Below, piece after piece: positions 1 to 12,571 of a DNA stretch of 64,000 nt (position 1 is the stretch's first letter; each line of letters opens with the position of its first letter). The notes beneath the pieces were generated by a model. The model did not search any database and was not told the DNA's origin. It was given only the letters and a program-made list of their open reading frames with translations. Source of the DNA: Semisulcospira habei (Eukaryota; Mollusca; Gastropoda; Semisulcospiridae); the NCBI GenBank assembly GCA_036245525.1, contig BTPG01000004.1, positions 233,278,864 to 233,342,863 of the forward strand, read 5' to 3'. A program made the position numbers and the translations under genes.

Positions 1-120
1 CCTCTGTTATGCACTTATTAGTTTTTTATATATCTCTTTTCTGTAGTGTTTTGCCTGTTCACTATATTGCTACACAGGAGTAGCTGTATTATAAGCGCGC
101 AGTCGCTGTCTATAAGCAAT

Positions 121-133
121 CACTGCGTGTGCG

Positions 134-165
<32 letters not shown>

Positions 166-277
166 TGTGTGTGCGTGCGTGCGTGCGTGTGTGTACGTGT
201 GTGTGTGCGTGTGTGTGTGTGTGTGTGTGCGTGCGTGTGTGTGCGTGCGTGCGTGCGTGTGTGCGTGCGTGCCCAAA
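121..277. repeat. (GT)n/(GTGC)n microsatellite
   Basis: A compound GT/GC dinucleotide repeat. The open frames across it, rich in Val-Cys or Thr-His, are translations of the repeat and not genes. Bases 278-392 beyond it hold nothing recognisable. Confidence 0.95.
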
Positions 278-392
278 TGTAACCTTCAGCGACTTGTGAA
301 CTTGTATCGGAATGTAACACAAGTGACCTGTGGGTGTAGCCGCTTGTTTGTGCTGTTAACATGTTGTTTTACTGTTGCTTTTAATGTTGTAG

Positions 393-1034
393 TTTAATTC
401 AATTCAAAAACTGTATTGTGTCAGTCTAGCTGACAAATTTTCTTTCGTTGGGATCACATGCGCGCGTACGGTTTTAGCCACATTATGACAATGGTGGGGG
501 GAAAAAAACCCAAAAAAACACTACATGACCACAGTGTTGGTGGTATAGGAGTGAGTCTGTCACTTGCAAGATGCCACTGCGACATCTGAGGTGCAAGTTC
601 CTCGACGGCGTCAACAAGGAGAGAGAGAGATACGCTAGTCAACACACTCTTCATTTAGGAGACGGATGGCCGAGGGTACAAAGCTGCCCTTGTAGCGTTT
701 GGTTTTAACAAGAGGAGCCTTGAACCTACGGCCAGACGGGAGCTTTTGAAGGTGCTTAGAAAGGCAGTGGGAAGTGTCAGCTGCCAGCATCAGGCCCTTG
801 CGTCTCATTCTCGTCCTGTAGAGACCGTCAAGGCTCTCCAACCTGCCCCCAACGATTTTCTCACTAAGCCTGATTATCTTATTCAGCTTCCTAAAGTTCT
901 TCTCGCCCAGGGAGCCGAACCATGAGACAAAGGAGAATGTAAGAAGGCTTTCTATAAAGCAGAGGTAGAACTGCCTGAGGATTTTGGGGCTCACATCAAA
1001 GGAGCGGAGTTTGTGCAGCATATACAGTCTCCCT
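393..1034 (-). mobile_element. L2/Rex1-like LINE (family E), 3' part
   Basis: The minus-strand frame 1021-635 encodes the C-terminal tail typical of L2/Rex1-like LINE reverse transcriptases: FYLCFIESLLTFSF, KLNKIIRLSEKIVG, then LPSGRRFKA and SFVPSAIRLLN just before the stop. A 3' UTR follows and ends in a short (GAATT)n tail near 393-410, as expected for LINE 3' ends. The 5' continuation of the same element lies at 4415-5248, and a LINE A copy is inserted between the two parts. The clade name is inferred from the look of the motifs. This part has no internal stop between 1021 and 635. Confidence 0.8.
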
Positions 1035-4000
1035 GAACTTGCTATCGGGACTTTGATGTTCGAGCAGTTGGATTATTTCCCTGCCGACTAGTCTGCTAAA
1101 TCATTTCATTGTGTCTTATCTATTTACCAGCTTTATATATACATAGGCATTTGTGCTGTTTCATTTAATAATCTCAACGTATACTTACTTCTTTTGACAT
1201 TCTATTTTGTTGTTGTTGTTGTTTGTTCTGTACAAATTTGCCTTTCTCCGTAATAGACATAAATTTGAAAGTTATGCGAATAGGGCATCTCAATGTTTTT
1301 CATTTGTACAATAAACTAACCGATATATCTGTCTACATTAGCAATCCCACACCGTTTCATTTATTTGGGCTTAGTGAGACGCGCCTGAGCTCGTGTGTGA
1401 GCGATGAAGCCATTAGTATTCCTACTTTTTCCTTGACTAGGAGAGACCCCTCGTCCCCAGGTCAAACAGGCATCGCTGTCTACATTCACAACTCCATTCA
1501 GCATTTAGTCCATAGACGCTTGGACTTGGAAACAGCAGACGTAGAGTGTTTGTGGTTGGAAGTGAAATGCCCTAAATCGACACCGCTACTAGTTGGATTC
1601 CTTTACAGAAACCCTGCCGCCACTTTTGAATGGTATGACCATTTTAGTCAGATCCTTGATAGAGCGTGCAAAAGAAAGGCTGACCTTCTTCTCATGGGAG
1701 ATTTTAATATAGACTTCCTTAAGAATCACACTGCGTGGGATACAATATCTTCATTGTTTGGTCTAGTCCAGTTAGTAAAATCGCCCACCAGAATTACTCA
1801 GAATACGTCCTCACTTATAGACCACATATACACTAATAAACCCAAAGCCGTCTGTAATGTTGAGGTTTCAAATCTAAGTGTTAGTGATCACTATCCAGTT
1901 GTTTGTTCATGGTCAAAAAAGATTCCGAAAGCAAAGAAAAACGGCCATACAACCATAACATATCGATCATTCAAGAACTTTAACCATAATAAATTCCTAT
2001 TTGATTTAAATAATACTCCGTTCAACGATGTACTTCTCTCCAATGACCCGGACACTGCCCTTTCTATTTGGTACACTCTTTTTCTAAATGTATTAAACAA
2101 ACACGCACCCCTTCGTGAGAGAAGGGTTAAATCAAACACTCTTCCTCCATGGTTAACCCCAGAAATAATGCAAGCGATGGCGCTCAGAGATGATCTGCGT
2201 AGTCAAAAACTATTTCCTGAATTTAAGCAACAACGCAACCGTGTTAAGTACATGATCAGAGAGGCAAGGAAAAGATTAATCCGCGACACAGTGAAAGACA
2301 GTAAGGATACTTCCACTATCTGGCGCCTATTAAACACTCTAACTAAAGGCTCCCCTGGCACTTCAACAACCATTCCCAGCAGTCTTACTGCAGAAACTTT
2401 TAATAATCATTTTCTTTCAGTCGCTGAAACTCTAAATGCCTCAATTAATAGCAGTAAGTATGAATGTTCTAATTTGCTTTCTGAATTCTGTAAACACAGA
2501 ACCGAGGACACAGACCCCTTCAGCATTCCTTTGCTATCAGTTCATGAGGTGGGTTTGCTCATTAGTAAACTACCAAATAAAAAGTCTTCGGGGCCTGATG
2601 ACATCAGCCCGCAAATACTTAAGGTTATCCCTGCCGTACATAGTAGAGTCTATTACGTACATTTACAACCTTTGTATCAAGCAACATACTTTCCCTAACA
2701 AACTAAAATACGCTAAAGTCATTCCACTTCCAAAAACTAAAGATCGTTCTGACCCTAACAACTATCGACCGATTTCATTATTACCAGTTCTATCAAAGCC
2801 GCTTGAAAGGCATGTCCACAAACACCTGCTTGCCTACTTAGAAAACCGCCACCTCCTGCACCCCTTTCAATCCGGATTTCGCCCACAACACTCGTGCCAC
2901 ACTGCACTCACGCGCCTCGTTGACGCATGGCTCCAGGGTATGAACAAATCCCAGATAACAGGTGTCGTTTACTTAGACTTTAAAAAGGCCTTTGACCTAA
3001 TCGATCACACCACTCTAATGACAAAGATTCAGAAATACTTGAATAGTACAGAAGTAGTTGCATTTTTTAGATCATACCTAACTGATCGTAAACAAAAAGT
3101 TCTAATGAATGGATCTTACTCTTCTCTAAAAGATATAAAGTATGGAGTTCCACAAGGATCTGTGCTTGGTCCCTTATTATTTTGTCTATTCATCAATGAC
3201 CTGCCACTTCATATAACTTGCAAGAACGTACAATGTGATCTTTTTGCTGATGACACGTCCATTCATATGACTAACAAAGATATACAAGTAATTTCTTCCA
3301 ACTTGCAGCATAGTCTTGATGAAGTGTCTGAATGGTGTCACAGGAATTCTATGATTGTTCATCCAATTAAAACCAAATCTATGATAATCGCCACTCGTCA
3401 AAAACACCAGTTAGCTCCCCTGTTACTTAACCTTTTATTAAAGGGCAGGCAAATAGAACACGTTAATGAACATCGCCTACTAGGGATTACAATTGACAGT
3501 CAGCTTAAGTGGAAGGCTCATACGGACACTTTATGCAGAACGGTAGCCAAAAATCTTTTCATGTTGTCCAAACTGAAATATTACACCGACTCGGACACGC
3601 GCAAACTATTCTATAATGCTCACATACGTTCTCATATTGATTACGCGTCAACGGTGTGGGATGGATGCAGTGAAGTCCACTTGAAGAGACTCAACTCGTT
3701 ACACAGAAGGGCAGCTAAGTTAATCCTTCCTGACCCACGACTCACAACAGAAGAAAAACTCGCCAAAATAGGATTTCTGCCGCTGCAAGACCACTTCAAA
3801 TACAATAAGGCTATTTTTATGTTCAAAGTGTGGAACCAGAAAATACCAGAATATATCACAACTCTTTTCTCTAAGTCGGAATCTAGGCTTGGTAACATTA
3901 GGCAACTTTTCTTAGTCCCCAAAACGAGAATTGATATATACAAATCTAGTTTGTCATTCGCGGGAACGCAGACTTGGAACACGCTTCCTGATTACGTAAA

Positions 4001-4155
4001 ATCCGCTTCCTCTCTAGCCCGTTTCAAAATCAGTCTCTTCAAGTACTTCTCGAAGCAGTCGTAATCATTACGTTGTGAAATATATACTGCCCTGTAACCC
4101 TGATTATGTATTCTCCCAATTACAAACTCTGTGCGTGCGTGTGTGATGGTGTGAT

Positions 4156-4199
<44 letters not shown>

Positions 4200-4414
4200 T
4201 TTAGGTGTGTGAGATTGTCATGGGACTTTCTTTCCCTAAACTAGCAATGTTTTTGTCAGTTTCATTTACATTTAACTATATACTTAGTTTTTTTGTATTT
4301 TGTCTCGTAGTTTTGTAGCAACGGCAGGTTTGAAAAATGGCTATGTCTGTGACGATGTCAATGCCTCAACCGTTGATAAATAAAGCTTCATTGAATCATT
4401 GAATCATTGAATCC
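1035..4414 (+). mobile_element. CR1/L2-like LINE, family A, near-complete ORF2 copy
   Basis: A plus-strand non-LTR retrotransposon inserted into the LINE E reading frame. It has about 190 bp of 5' leader, an endonuclease plus reverse transcriptase ORF, a 3' UTR with a (GT)n tract at 4145-4193, and a tail of about three copies of the octamer ATTGAATC. The same bases, tccct, occur at both junctions, consistent with a target duplication of about 5 bp. The surrounding LINE E codons rejoin in frame when this block is ignored. No ORF1 is visible, so the copy may be 5' truncated. It is the least decayed family A copy in the window. Confidence 0.9.
1223..4064 (+). pseudogene. LINE A ORF2 (AP endonuclease + reverse transcriptase), one frameshift
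   Basis: The N-terminal third is an apurinic-like endonuclease (IGHLNV, LFGLSETRLSS, LLMGDFNIDF, LIDHIYTNKP, VSDHYPVV). The reverse transcriptase follows, with NYRPISLLPVLSKPLERHV, HPFQSGFRPQHSCHTAL, VYLDFKKAFD, YGVPQGSVLGPLLF and the catalytic LFADDTSIH. A C-terminal segment (STVWDGCSEVHLKRLNSLH) ends at a TAA. The frame is broken once, by what looks like one extra G at 2623-2624 just after QILK. Other family A copies read LSLPYIVES there. Apart from that the roughly 946 codons are open, so the insertion is young or was recently active. The natural start may be the ATG at 1274. Confidence 0.9.
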
Positions 4415-5248
4415 CTTGGGCTTTCTTAAAGATGAGGTCTGTGTTGTCGGTGAAGGATAGCCGTGAATCAATCAAGGTCCCTAGGTATTTGTAGACATCT
4501 GTGCGTGTGACAAAAGTGCCGTCAATCACCAGGGACTGAGGAGGTGGGAGTTTGCTCCCGAAAGTTGGCCCACTGTCAGGCTGTCGAAAGTCGACAACCA
4601 TCTCCTCAGTCTTGCCTACGTTCAACTGTAGATGGTTGTTATGACACCATGAAACAAACTGACCCACTTCTGCAAAGTAGTCAGCATCTGAGTTTGACAG
4701 ATCTACAACTGCAGTGTCGTCTGCAAATTTGACATAGTGAGTCCTGTCGATGGAGCTGGTACCGTTATTTGTGAAGAGGATGTAAAGGACAGGCGAGATC
4801 ACACATCCTTGGGGGCTGCCCACGGACGTGGTGATGACGGAGGACATCAAGTTGTTTACACGAACACACTGCGTCCTCTCCACTAGGATCAGAGAAGGGC
4901 TGACATTCATGTGACGCAGCTTGTCAGCCAGAAGGTGAGGCCTCATCGTATTGAAGGCGCTGGAAAAGTCAACGAAGAGGACTCTGGCAAAGGACTTTGG
5001 TGTCTCCAAGTGAGTGAGGATTAGGTGCAGGAGAGTGATGACTGCGTCATCCACCCCCCTGTTGTGGCGATATGCGAACTGTAGGGGTCGCTCGTCTGGC
5101 TGATTAGTCGACTCAGGACAAGTCTCTCGAGGCACTTCAAGATGATAGAGGTCATGGCAATAGGTCTATAGTCATTAGGGCAAGAGGGTTTTGGTTTCTT
5201 GGGAACTGGACAGATCAGGGAGTGTTTCCAGACTGATGGGATTGAGTT
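4415..5248 (-). mobile_element. L2/Rex1-like LINE (family E), RT part
   Basis: The minus strand encodes the reverse transcriptase core in two frames, with a shift near 5100. The first has PNDYRPIAMTSIILKCLERLV. The second runs from about 5135 to 4404 with LQFAYRHNRGVDDAVITLLH, VLFVDFSSAFNT, SPQGCVISPVLY and the catalytic FADDTAVV. It ends at IFKKAQG exactly where LINE A is inserted, and the protein resumes at 1034. The 5' side is cut at about 5248, where the tail of another element begins. It is a decayed pseudogene. Confidence 0.8.
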
Positions 5249-5317
5249 TAGCAAGGACAAACATGAAAAGAGGCCTGTGCGCCTATTGTTTCCATCCTTG
5301 AAAAATAAAGTATCATT
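5249..5317 (+). mobile_element. 3' tail of a LINE/SINE family (F)
   Basis: About 70 bp closely resembling 26131-26195: both read from 'agcaaggacaa' through 'aataaagt' into an (ATTC)n tail. The shared terminus marks a retroposon 3' end. Which autonomous family it belongs to is not visible. Confidence 0.6.
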
Positions 5318-6075
<758 letters not shown>

Positions 6076-7990
6076 CCAGACTATGCATGAAAAATCATAT
6101 TTTGGGAGACATGAATTTTGATATATCATTTTATTTAGAAATCATTCCAATTTCAATTGATAATAATATTTTTGCTCAGACTGCAGTAGATTTTTTAGTT
6201 ATTAGCATCCAAAGAGGGTAAGGGTCACCGTCAAAATGTTCAAAATGGCAGCCAAAATACTATAATTGGCTCTCCTCCGATCAATTGTATTTTCTATAAA
6301 TAATGAGCCCACTCCCTCTATACTACCGTACAATTAGCTACTCCCTGGTGTATTAGAGCAAATATGGTGGCCTGTTTAAAGTCTGTGTGAATATTTAATT
6401 CAACCTTTACCAGTTTTGTGTATGTACTGTTATGTTTTGGTACGAACATGCCTAGTGATCGAAAGTATGGGTCTTCAAAGTCCAAGAAACGTAAATTTTG
6501 TGGTAATCAACACACCAAAAGGTCGGAAACAGGTGAAAATAGTGATGTGCCAAGTGGTCCTCATGTGGATTCTGTGTCGTTCTGCCAGTGATCGCTGGGA
6601 CCAGTTCAAACAATCAAAATAGTCAGGTTGACACGCCCACTCGGTCTGGTGAAAAAGTGCATGACTTGTATAAGCTATTTTTTGACAGCAGTGATGAGTG
6701 TGAACCAGATAGTGATTTATCAGACAGTGATATTGATAATGAAGGCAGTGATGAAGACAGTGGAGTGGATAATGAAGTGGAGGCTCCAGAAGGTAACAGA
6801 ATAATTGATGTAAAAATTCTTAGTGAGAACATATCCATAAACTTAGTGTGCGGACACTGTCATCATACTGTTCAGTTGTATGAGGTAGAAAGAAATGCCT
6901 GGCCATTACATTTGTTTTTCACTGCAGCAATCAACACTGTGACAACCAGCCTACTTTCTCTTCTTCCCTACAGACACCAGTAAGTAATTCTGTAGTAAAT
7001 TTAGTAAACAGAAGAGCAGCATTTGCCATGCGGTGCATTGGGGGGGGGGGGGGGGACAGATCAGAATTAGAAACATTCTGTGGTGTCATGGACTTGCCCA
7101 AACCATCTGCAGACAGTAGCTACAAAGCAATAAAGAAAACAATACACAAAGCAAGCACTTCTGTACAGAAAAACAGCATGCAAACAGCAGCAACAGCTGA
7201 ATATGACAAGTCTGAGGTCATAGAGGGTGACAACACTCGCGACATTTATGTGTCAACTGACGGCACTTGGATGACTGTAGGTCATTCATCAAAAGTAGGT
7301 GTAGTAACTACCATTAGGATGAGAAACTGGTAAAGTTATGGATACTGAGAGCAAGAGCAAACTGTGGCAGTGGCAGTCAGTCTGTTCAATGATGGGTGCT
7401 CTGCCTTGATGGCTATCCTGCAAACCATGGACATTACTCCGGGACAGTTCTGTCGTGTATATTGTGAGGAAACAGATGTATTCCGCGTCAAAAATGCACA
7501 ACGGCAGGCTAAACTAGCTTCAAAGGAGCTCCGTCATGCCAGAAGACGCAGAAGACTGGGTATAGATGAAGACCAAGCAGTCAGAGAAGGTCATCCATAC
7601 CAGGCTGGGGGTTATTGACTGTACAAAGGTAGGAAAACACCAGATTTTTGCATGCAGAAAGTTTGCTGAAATACGCTAGATATATGCTCACTTTTTTCCA
7701 GATAATTTCCACATTTGTGGATGGATTTTCTTCAAATTGTGCACAAATGCTGCTGGGGGCTGCTGCTTTGGAATGAAGCAGGATTATTGGACTAAACTGA
7801 TTCTGAACAAATTTATGTGGGAGTGTGTGCTGTATTTTTAGGACAATTTTGACGTAAATTTGCAAATGCCATAACTGACAAACTATTGACACAAGAATAA
7901 ACATAGAGGTTCATACTATAGTCCTAAAATACATATAGTCTGCTGTAAAAGAGTTGTGGCTCTATCTCTTTTTGTTGTGCACTGCTGAGT
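6076..7990 (+). mobile_element. decayed Mutator-like (MULE) DNA transposon
   Basis: The stretch between a LINE A fragment and LINE B is AT-rich and contains the transposase pseudogene described separately. Terminal inverted repeats were not identified, so the ends are taken from the neighbouring LINE boundaries. Confidence 0.55.
6448..7618 (+). pseudogene. Mutator-like transposase, frameshifted and internally deleted
   Basis: The ATG at 6448 starts MPSDRKYGSSKSKKRKFCGNQ, the lysine-rich GNQHT-type start of animal Mutator-like transposase-domain proteins. An acidic spacer follows (6660-6790, SDECEPDSDLSDSD). Then come VVNLVNRRAAFAMRCIGGG, LETFCGVMDLPKP and DIYVSTDGTWM, a conserved block of that family. 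A frameshift or deletion follows TGKVMD near 7345. The sequence resumes at the C-terminal block FNDGCSAL-type, MDITPGQFC, then a basic tail ending HPYQAGGY. The catalytic middle, probably about 300 residues, is missing. Frameshifts near 6588 and 6983, plus a poly-G run at 7040, confirm it is dead. Family assignment is from remembered motifs. Confidence 0.7.
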
Positions 7991-8021
7991 TTGACACTGC
8001 CAGGCATTTTTCGCTATATAT

Positions 8022-9373
8022 ATATAGCAAACGAACTCAAGAACTATCGCCCAGTCTCCAATCTCTCTTTCCTGTCCAAGCTTCTTGAAAAGGTTGTTCT
8101 CAACCAGCTCAACCTCCATCTCACCGACAACAACCTCCTCAGTCCATTCCAGTCTGCCTATCGCAAACATCACAGCACTGAAACAGCCCTTCTACATATC
8201 TTAAACGAGCTGCTTCTCTCCACTGACTCTGGCAACATCTCCCTTCTTACACTACTCGATCTCTCTGCCGCCTTTGACACTATAGACCACTCTATCCTCC
8301 TCCACCGACTCCACCACTCCTTCGGCATCACTGACTCTGCTCACTCCTGGTTTCTCTCCTACCTCTCTGACAGACAGCAGTCCGTCACCATCAACGGCGT
8401 CTCTTCCAACCCGGTAACGCTCTCCTGCGGAGTTCCACAGGGATCCGTCCTGGGCCCGGTCCTTTTCACACTCTACACCTCTCCTCTGTCCAACATCATC
8501 CAGTCTCACCGCATACACCACCACCTCTACGCTGACGACTCACAACTGCAAGACAAAGACAAACTCGACAACACTCAGTCACTACTGACTCGCACGGCTG
8601 ACTGCTACAAAGACGTGAAAAACTGGATGACAGCAAACAAGCTGAAACTGAACGACGACAAAACGGAAGCCATGCTGGTGGGCACTCGCCAAAAACTCTC
8701 CCAGCTCCCTCCCTCTCTCCACCTTCAACTCGATAGCACCCCCATCTCCCTCTCTGACTCGGCCAAGAACCTCGGCGTCATCCTCGATTCCTCTCTGTCC
8801 ATGACCAACTTCGTCTCCGCCACGACCCAGGCATGCTATTTCCACCTTCGCCGCATCAGTCAGATCAGAAAATACCTCACTACCGAAGCTGCCACCAAAC
8901 TTGCTGTCTCTCTCATCTTATCTCGCATTGACTATTGCAACTCTCTCCTTTCCGGTCTCCCTCACTCCACCATCTTCACTCTCCAACGCGTCCAGAACAA
9001 TGCTGCCCGCCTCGTCCTCAGAAAGAAAAAATCCGACCACATCACACCCCTGCTCAAACTCCTTAACTGGCTCCCCATCCCCCAACGCATCCAATACAAA
9101 GTTCTGTCTCTCTGCTACAAATCCCTGAACAACTGCGCTCCTGCCTATCTCTCCAACTTACTTCACCCCTACACACATTCCCGCTCCCTCCGCTCTGCCT
9201 CCGACCCTCTCCGCCTCCACATCCCTCGCACCAAACTTAACACTTTCGGTCCCCGCTCCTTCTCCGTCTACGGTCCATCCATCTGGAACACTCTCCCACT
9301 CTCTCTCCGTCAGAAACACTCTCTCTCCTCCTTCCAGTCCGCCCTCAAAACTCACCTCTTTCAACAGTTTTAG
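8022..9373 (+). pseudogene. LINE B reverse transcriptase, intact C-terminal 450 residues
   Basis: An uninterrupted frame with NYRPVSNLSFLSKLLEKVV, FQSAYRKHHSTETALL, LLDLSAAFDTIDHSILL, CGVPQGSVLGPVLFTLYT and the catalytic HHLYADDSQL. A C-terminal region ends SSFQSALKTHLFQQF. The endonuclease and RT N-terminus are missing, so it cannot be an autonomous element. The lack of internal stops over 1.35 kb suggests a recent insertion. The frame opens upstream (7991) only through unrelated sequence. Confidence 0.85.
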
Positions 9374-9549
9374 CACTATATCACCGCACTCCCCACCCCA
9401 AGCTGACCGTCGTAATGTATTTCACTGTTTGTGGTACGTGAGTCATTGTCTAAAGCGTGCGCATGCGTGCGCGAGTTGTGAGTGTGCGCTTAGAGTTATA
9501 ATTATTATAAGATAAGCGCATTATAAATACCGTAATTATTATTATTAAT

Positions 9550-9560
<11 letters not shown>
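8022..9560 (+). mobile_element. CR1/L2-like LINE, family B, 5'-truncated copy
   Basis: It begins within the reverse transcriptase and runs to a 3' UTR whose end (9500-9560) has the 'gataagcgcattataaat' motif followed by (ATT)n. An (AT)n run lies immediately downstream. A second, longer copy with closely similar protein and the same tail occurs on the minus strand at 43030-49144. Confidence 0.85.
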
Positions 9561-9619
<59 letters not shown>

Positions 9620-9625
9620 TGATAA
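9544..9625. repeat. (AT)n microsatellite
   Basis: About 70 bp of alternating TA directly after the (ATT)n tail of LINE B. Bases 9626-9900 downstream show no gene or recognised element. Confidence 0.95.
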
Positions 9626-9904
9626 AAGCATATTTTCAAATATTTAATATTTTGGGCATCTTATTCAATAAGCAGGTTTAAATCATTGTTATCACACTAA
9701 TGTACCACATTTCTGCTATCACTCTGCCAAATTTCATAGCTGTACGTGGATTAGACAGCCTACACTGTTTTGAAGGATTTTGGTACGCAAGTCTGGGTGA
9801 CTGTGCCGCCTTTGTAGGGTAGAGGTATGGCCAAGAGCCATAGAGGTATGGCCCAGCCACACCTGCCCTGGGTTCCTACATCATCACACACTTACCGCTA
9901 CTGC

Positions 9905-10215
9905 GCCATGGTGCACAGTTTCTGTGACAGGCGTCTATGCCGCGTGACCACCTCCAGCGGGCCGTCCTGAGTCTCTGTGACAGTCACTCCATGCCGCGTG
10001 ACCACCTCCAGCGGGCCGTCCTGAGTCTCTGTGACAGTCGCTCCATGCCGCGTGACCACCTCCAGCGGGCCGTCCTGAGTCTCTGTGACAGTCGCTCCAT
10101 GCCGCGTGACCACCTCCAGCGGGCCGTCTTGAGTCTCTGTGACAGTCGCTCCATGCCACGTGACCACCTCCAGCGGGCCGTCTTGAGTCTCTGTGACAGG
10201 CGCTCCATGCAATGT
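9905..10215. repeat. 54-bp minisatellite, 5+ units
   Basis: Units begin with ATGCC at 9937, 9991, 10045, 10099 and 10153, with a partial unit on each side. Units differ by only a few substitutions. The period is a multiple of three, so it stays open in several frames on both strands. That explains the repetitive open frames, for which there is no other coding evidence. Confidence 0.95.
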
Positions 10216-10436
10216 CTTTCTCCAAACTAGCAATATGAAAAAGTTCCAGTAAATATGACAAAATTACAGACTCTAATCTGGGTCAACCGACTTCCTATAA
10301 ACGGTTGTTTATGTCTTCAATGAGTCAATCAATTACAATATGCTCGGCGGCTCTCTTAGCCACCCACGTAAGAAAGTACTTCGCCACGTTTCAAGCTTGT
10401 GTGTACAAAAATATCGGAGATTCTCTTGTTTATATA

Positions 10437-10500
10437 CATACGCACACACATACATACATATGCACATACATACATACATACATACATACGCACATATGGC
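10437..10500. repeat. (CATA)n microsatellite
   Basis: A CATA/CACA tetranucleotide repeat. The sequence between 10216 and 10436, and that between 10500 and 10700, shows nothing recognisable. Confidence 0.9.
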
Positions 10501-10703
10501 TCTTCGCGCCAAATGTACGTTTAGCAGCGAGGTTAGCATAATTTTCTAGACTTGACGTAATTTTTATCTTCTTTCAATTGTTAAAGGTTTAGCCTGCCCG
10601 CCTTTGACATCATGGACATGCTACTAAATTCGCCCCATCGCGACCCGTCCTAAAAGTCCCTTCTATAAATAGAAGGGACTTTAAAACAACAAAAACAAAC
10701 AAC

Positions 10704-10713
10704 AATCACAAAC

Positions 10714-10748
<35 letters not shown>

Positions 10749-10757
10749 ACGCACGCA

Positions 10758-10841
<84 letters not shown>

Positions 10842-10845
10842 ACAA
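10704..10845. repeat. (CA)n microsatellite
   Basis: About 140 bp of CA with a few interruptions (AAC, GCACGC). Confidence 0.95.
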
Positions 10846-10892
10846 GATCACCTACATACTAAGCAAATCCTTGGAAGTCACAGCGAGAATTG

Positions 10893-11153
10893 GCTTAATA
10901 TGACATGATTGCATGCTTAATATGGCATGATTACATGCTTAATATGGCATGATTACATGCTTAATATGGCATGACTACATGCTTAATATGGCATGATTAC
11001 ATGCTTAATATGGCATGATTACATGCTTAATATGGCATGATTACATGCTTAATATGGCATGATTACATGCTTAATATGTCATGATTACATGCTTAATATG
11101 GCATGATTACATGCTTAATATGTCATGATTACATGCTTAATATGGCATGATTA
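10893..11153. repeat. 22-bp satellite, left block
   Basis: About twelve 22-bp units of the type containing 'gcttaatatggcatg', AT-rich and nearly identical. The block is cut at 11153 by a LINE tail, and the same satellite resumes at 11650. Confidence 0.95.
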
Positions 11154-11649
11154 GGTGTTAGGCCACAATGTGTTATATTAGTGTTGACGGACTTTGTCGG
11201 AGCGGTACCCTCTATACACCGGCGCTGTACTATGGCGACGGGCCCCCTGGTGCTGTTTGATCGTTGTTTTTATGCGGTTGCCTAGATCGGAGATCATCTC
11301 CGTATCGACGCGGGTATTTTCTTTCTGTTGTTAACTTGGTTTTTTTTTTCATGTACTAGCTTTAGTCAAGTTGGAACTTAATAAAGAACATATAATAGTG
11401 TGTTCAGGAGACATAGGGCTGTCTTAGCATTCTGTTTTTGTCAGGGAGGTTCGGGTCGGGATGAGGCCACTGGCGCTGGCCATTAGATGCCTTGGCGACG
11501 GGCTTCACCCGTCCCGAGTCATTGTCCATTGTGTAGCTCTGTGATTGTAATTTGTGGAATGAGCGAGTGAGTGAATGTAAGCAGCACCTGTGGTGGCAAA
11601 AATGTGAATTTCCCCATGAGGGATTAATAAAGTATTATTGTATTGTATT
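11154..11649 (+). mobile_element. 5'-truncated L2-like LINE tail inserted in the satellite
   Basis: A 496-bp unique block ends in 'gtgaatttccccatgaggg', then 'attaataaagt' and a (TATTG)n tail. That terminus resembles those of L2-type LINEs. The 5 bp gatta occur on both sides (11149-11153 and 11650-11654), consistent with a target duplication, although the satellite itself contains this word. No coding sequence remains. Confidence 0.7.
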
Positions 11650-12446
11650 GATTACATGCTTAATATGGCATGATTACATGATTAATATTGCATGATTACA
11701 TGCTTAATATGGCATGATTACATGATTAATATTGCATGATTACATGCTTAATATGGCATGATTACATGCTTAATATGGCATGGTTTCATGATTAATATTG
11801 CATGATTACATGATTAATATTGCATGATTACATGCTTAATATCGCATGATTACTTGCTTAATATGGCATGATTACATGATTAATATTGCATGATTACATG
11901 ATTAATATTGCATGATTACATGCTTAATATGGCATGATTACATGCTTAATATGGCATGATTACATGATTAATATTGCATGATTACATGATTAATATTGCA
12001 TGATTACATGATTAATATTGCATGATTACATGCTTAATATGGCATGATTACATGATTAATGTTGCATGATTACATGATTAATATTGCATGATTACATGCT
12101 TAATATGGCATGATTACATGATTAATATTGCATGATTACATGATTAATATTGCATGATTACATGCTTAATATGGCATGATTACATGATTAATATTGCATG
12201 ATTACATGATTAATATTGCATGATTACATGCTTAATATGGCATGATTACATGATTAATATTGCCTGATTACATGATTAATGTTGCATAATTACATGCTTA
12301 ATATGGCATGATTACATGATTAATATTGCATGATTATATGCTTAATATGGCATGATTACATGATTAATATTGCATGATTACATGATTAATATTGCATGAT
12401 TACATGATTAATATTGCATGATTACATGATTAATATGGCATGAATC
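11650..12446. repeat. 22-bp satellite, right block with two unit types
   Basis: About 36 units of 22 bp in two variants: one with 'gcttaatatggc', as in the left block, and one with 'gattaatattgc'. Between about 11990 and 12300 they settle into a repeating order of one of the first type and two of the second, a 66-bp higher-order unit. Confidence 0.95.
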
Positions 12447-12571
12447 AAGGGGTTATGATAAAATCATGACGTAATTACGCGACTACTGATCAGCATGGAC
12501 ACTCCATGGATGCACGGCAACTTGTGGGCATTTTCACAAAATTGTAAAATTAAATTATGTGTCCGTTGGCA

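Noticed and set aside
9898..10261. Repeat protein-like frames with 18-residue periods
   Set aside because: A 54-bp minisatellite; all frames are open on both strands and there are no flanking gene features.
10893..12446. CRISPR-like array (regular 22-bp repeats)
   Set aside because: The repeats are head-to-tail without spacers and the genome is eukaryotic.
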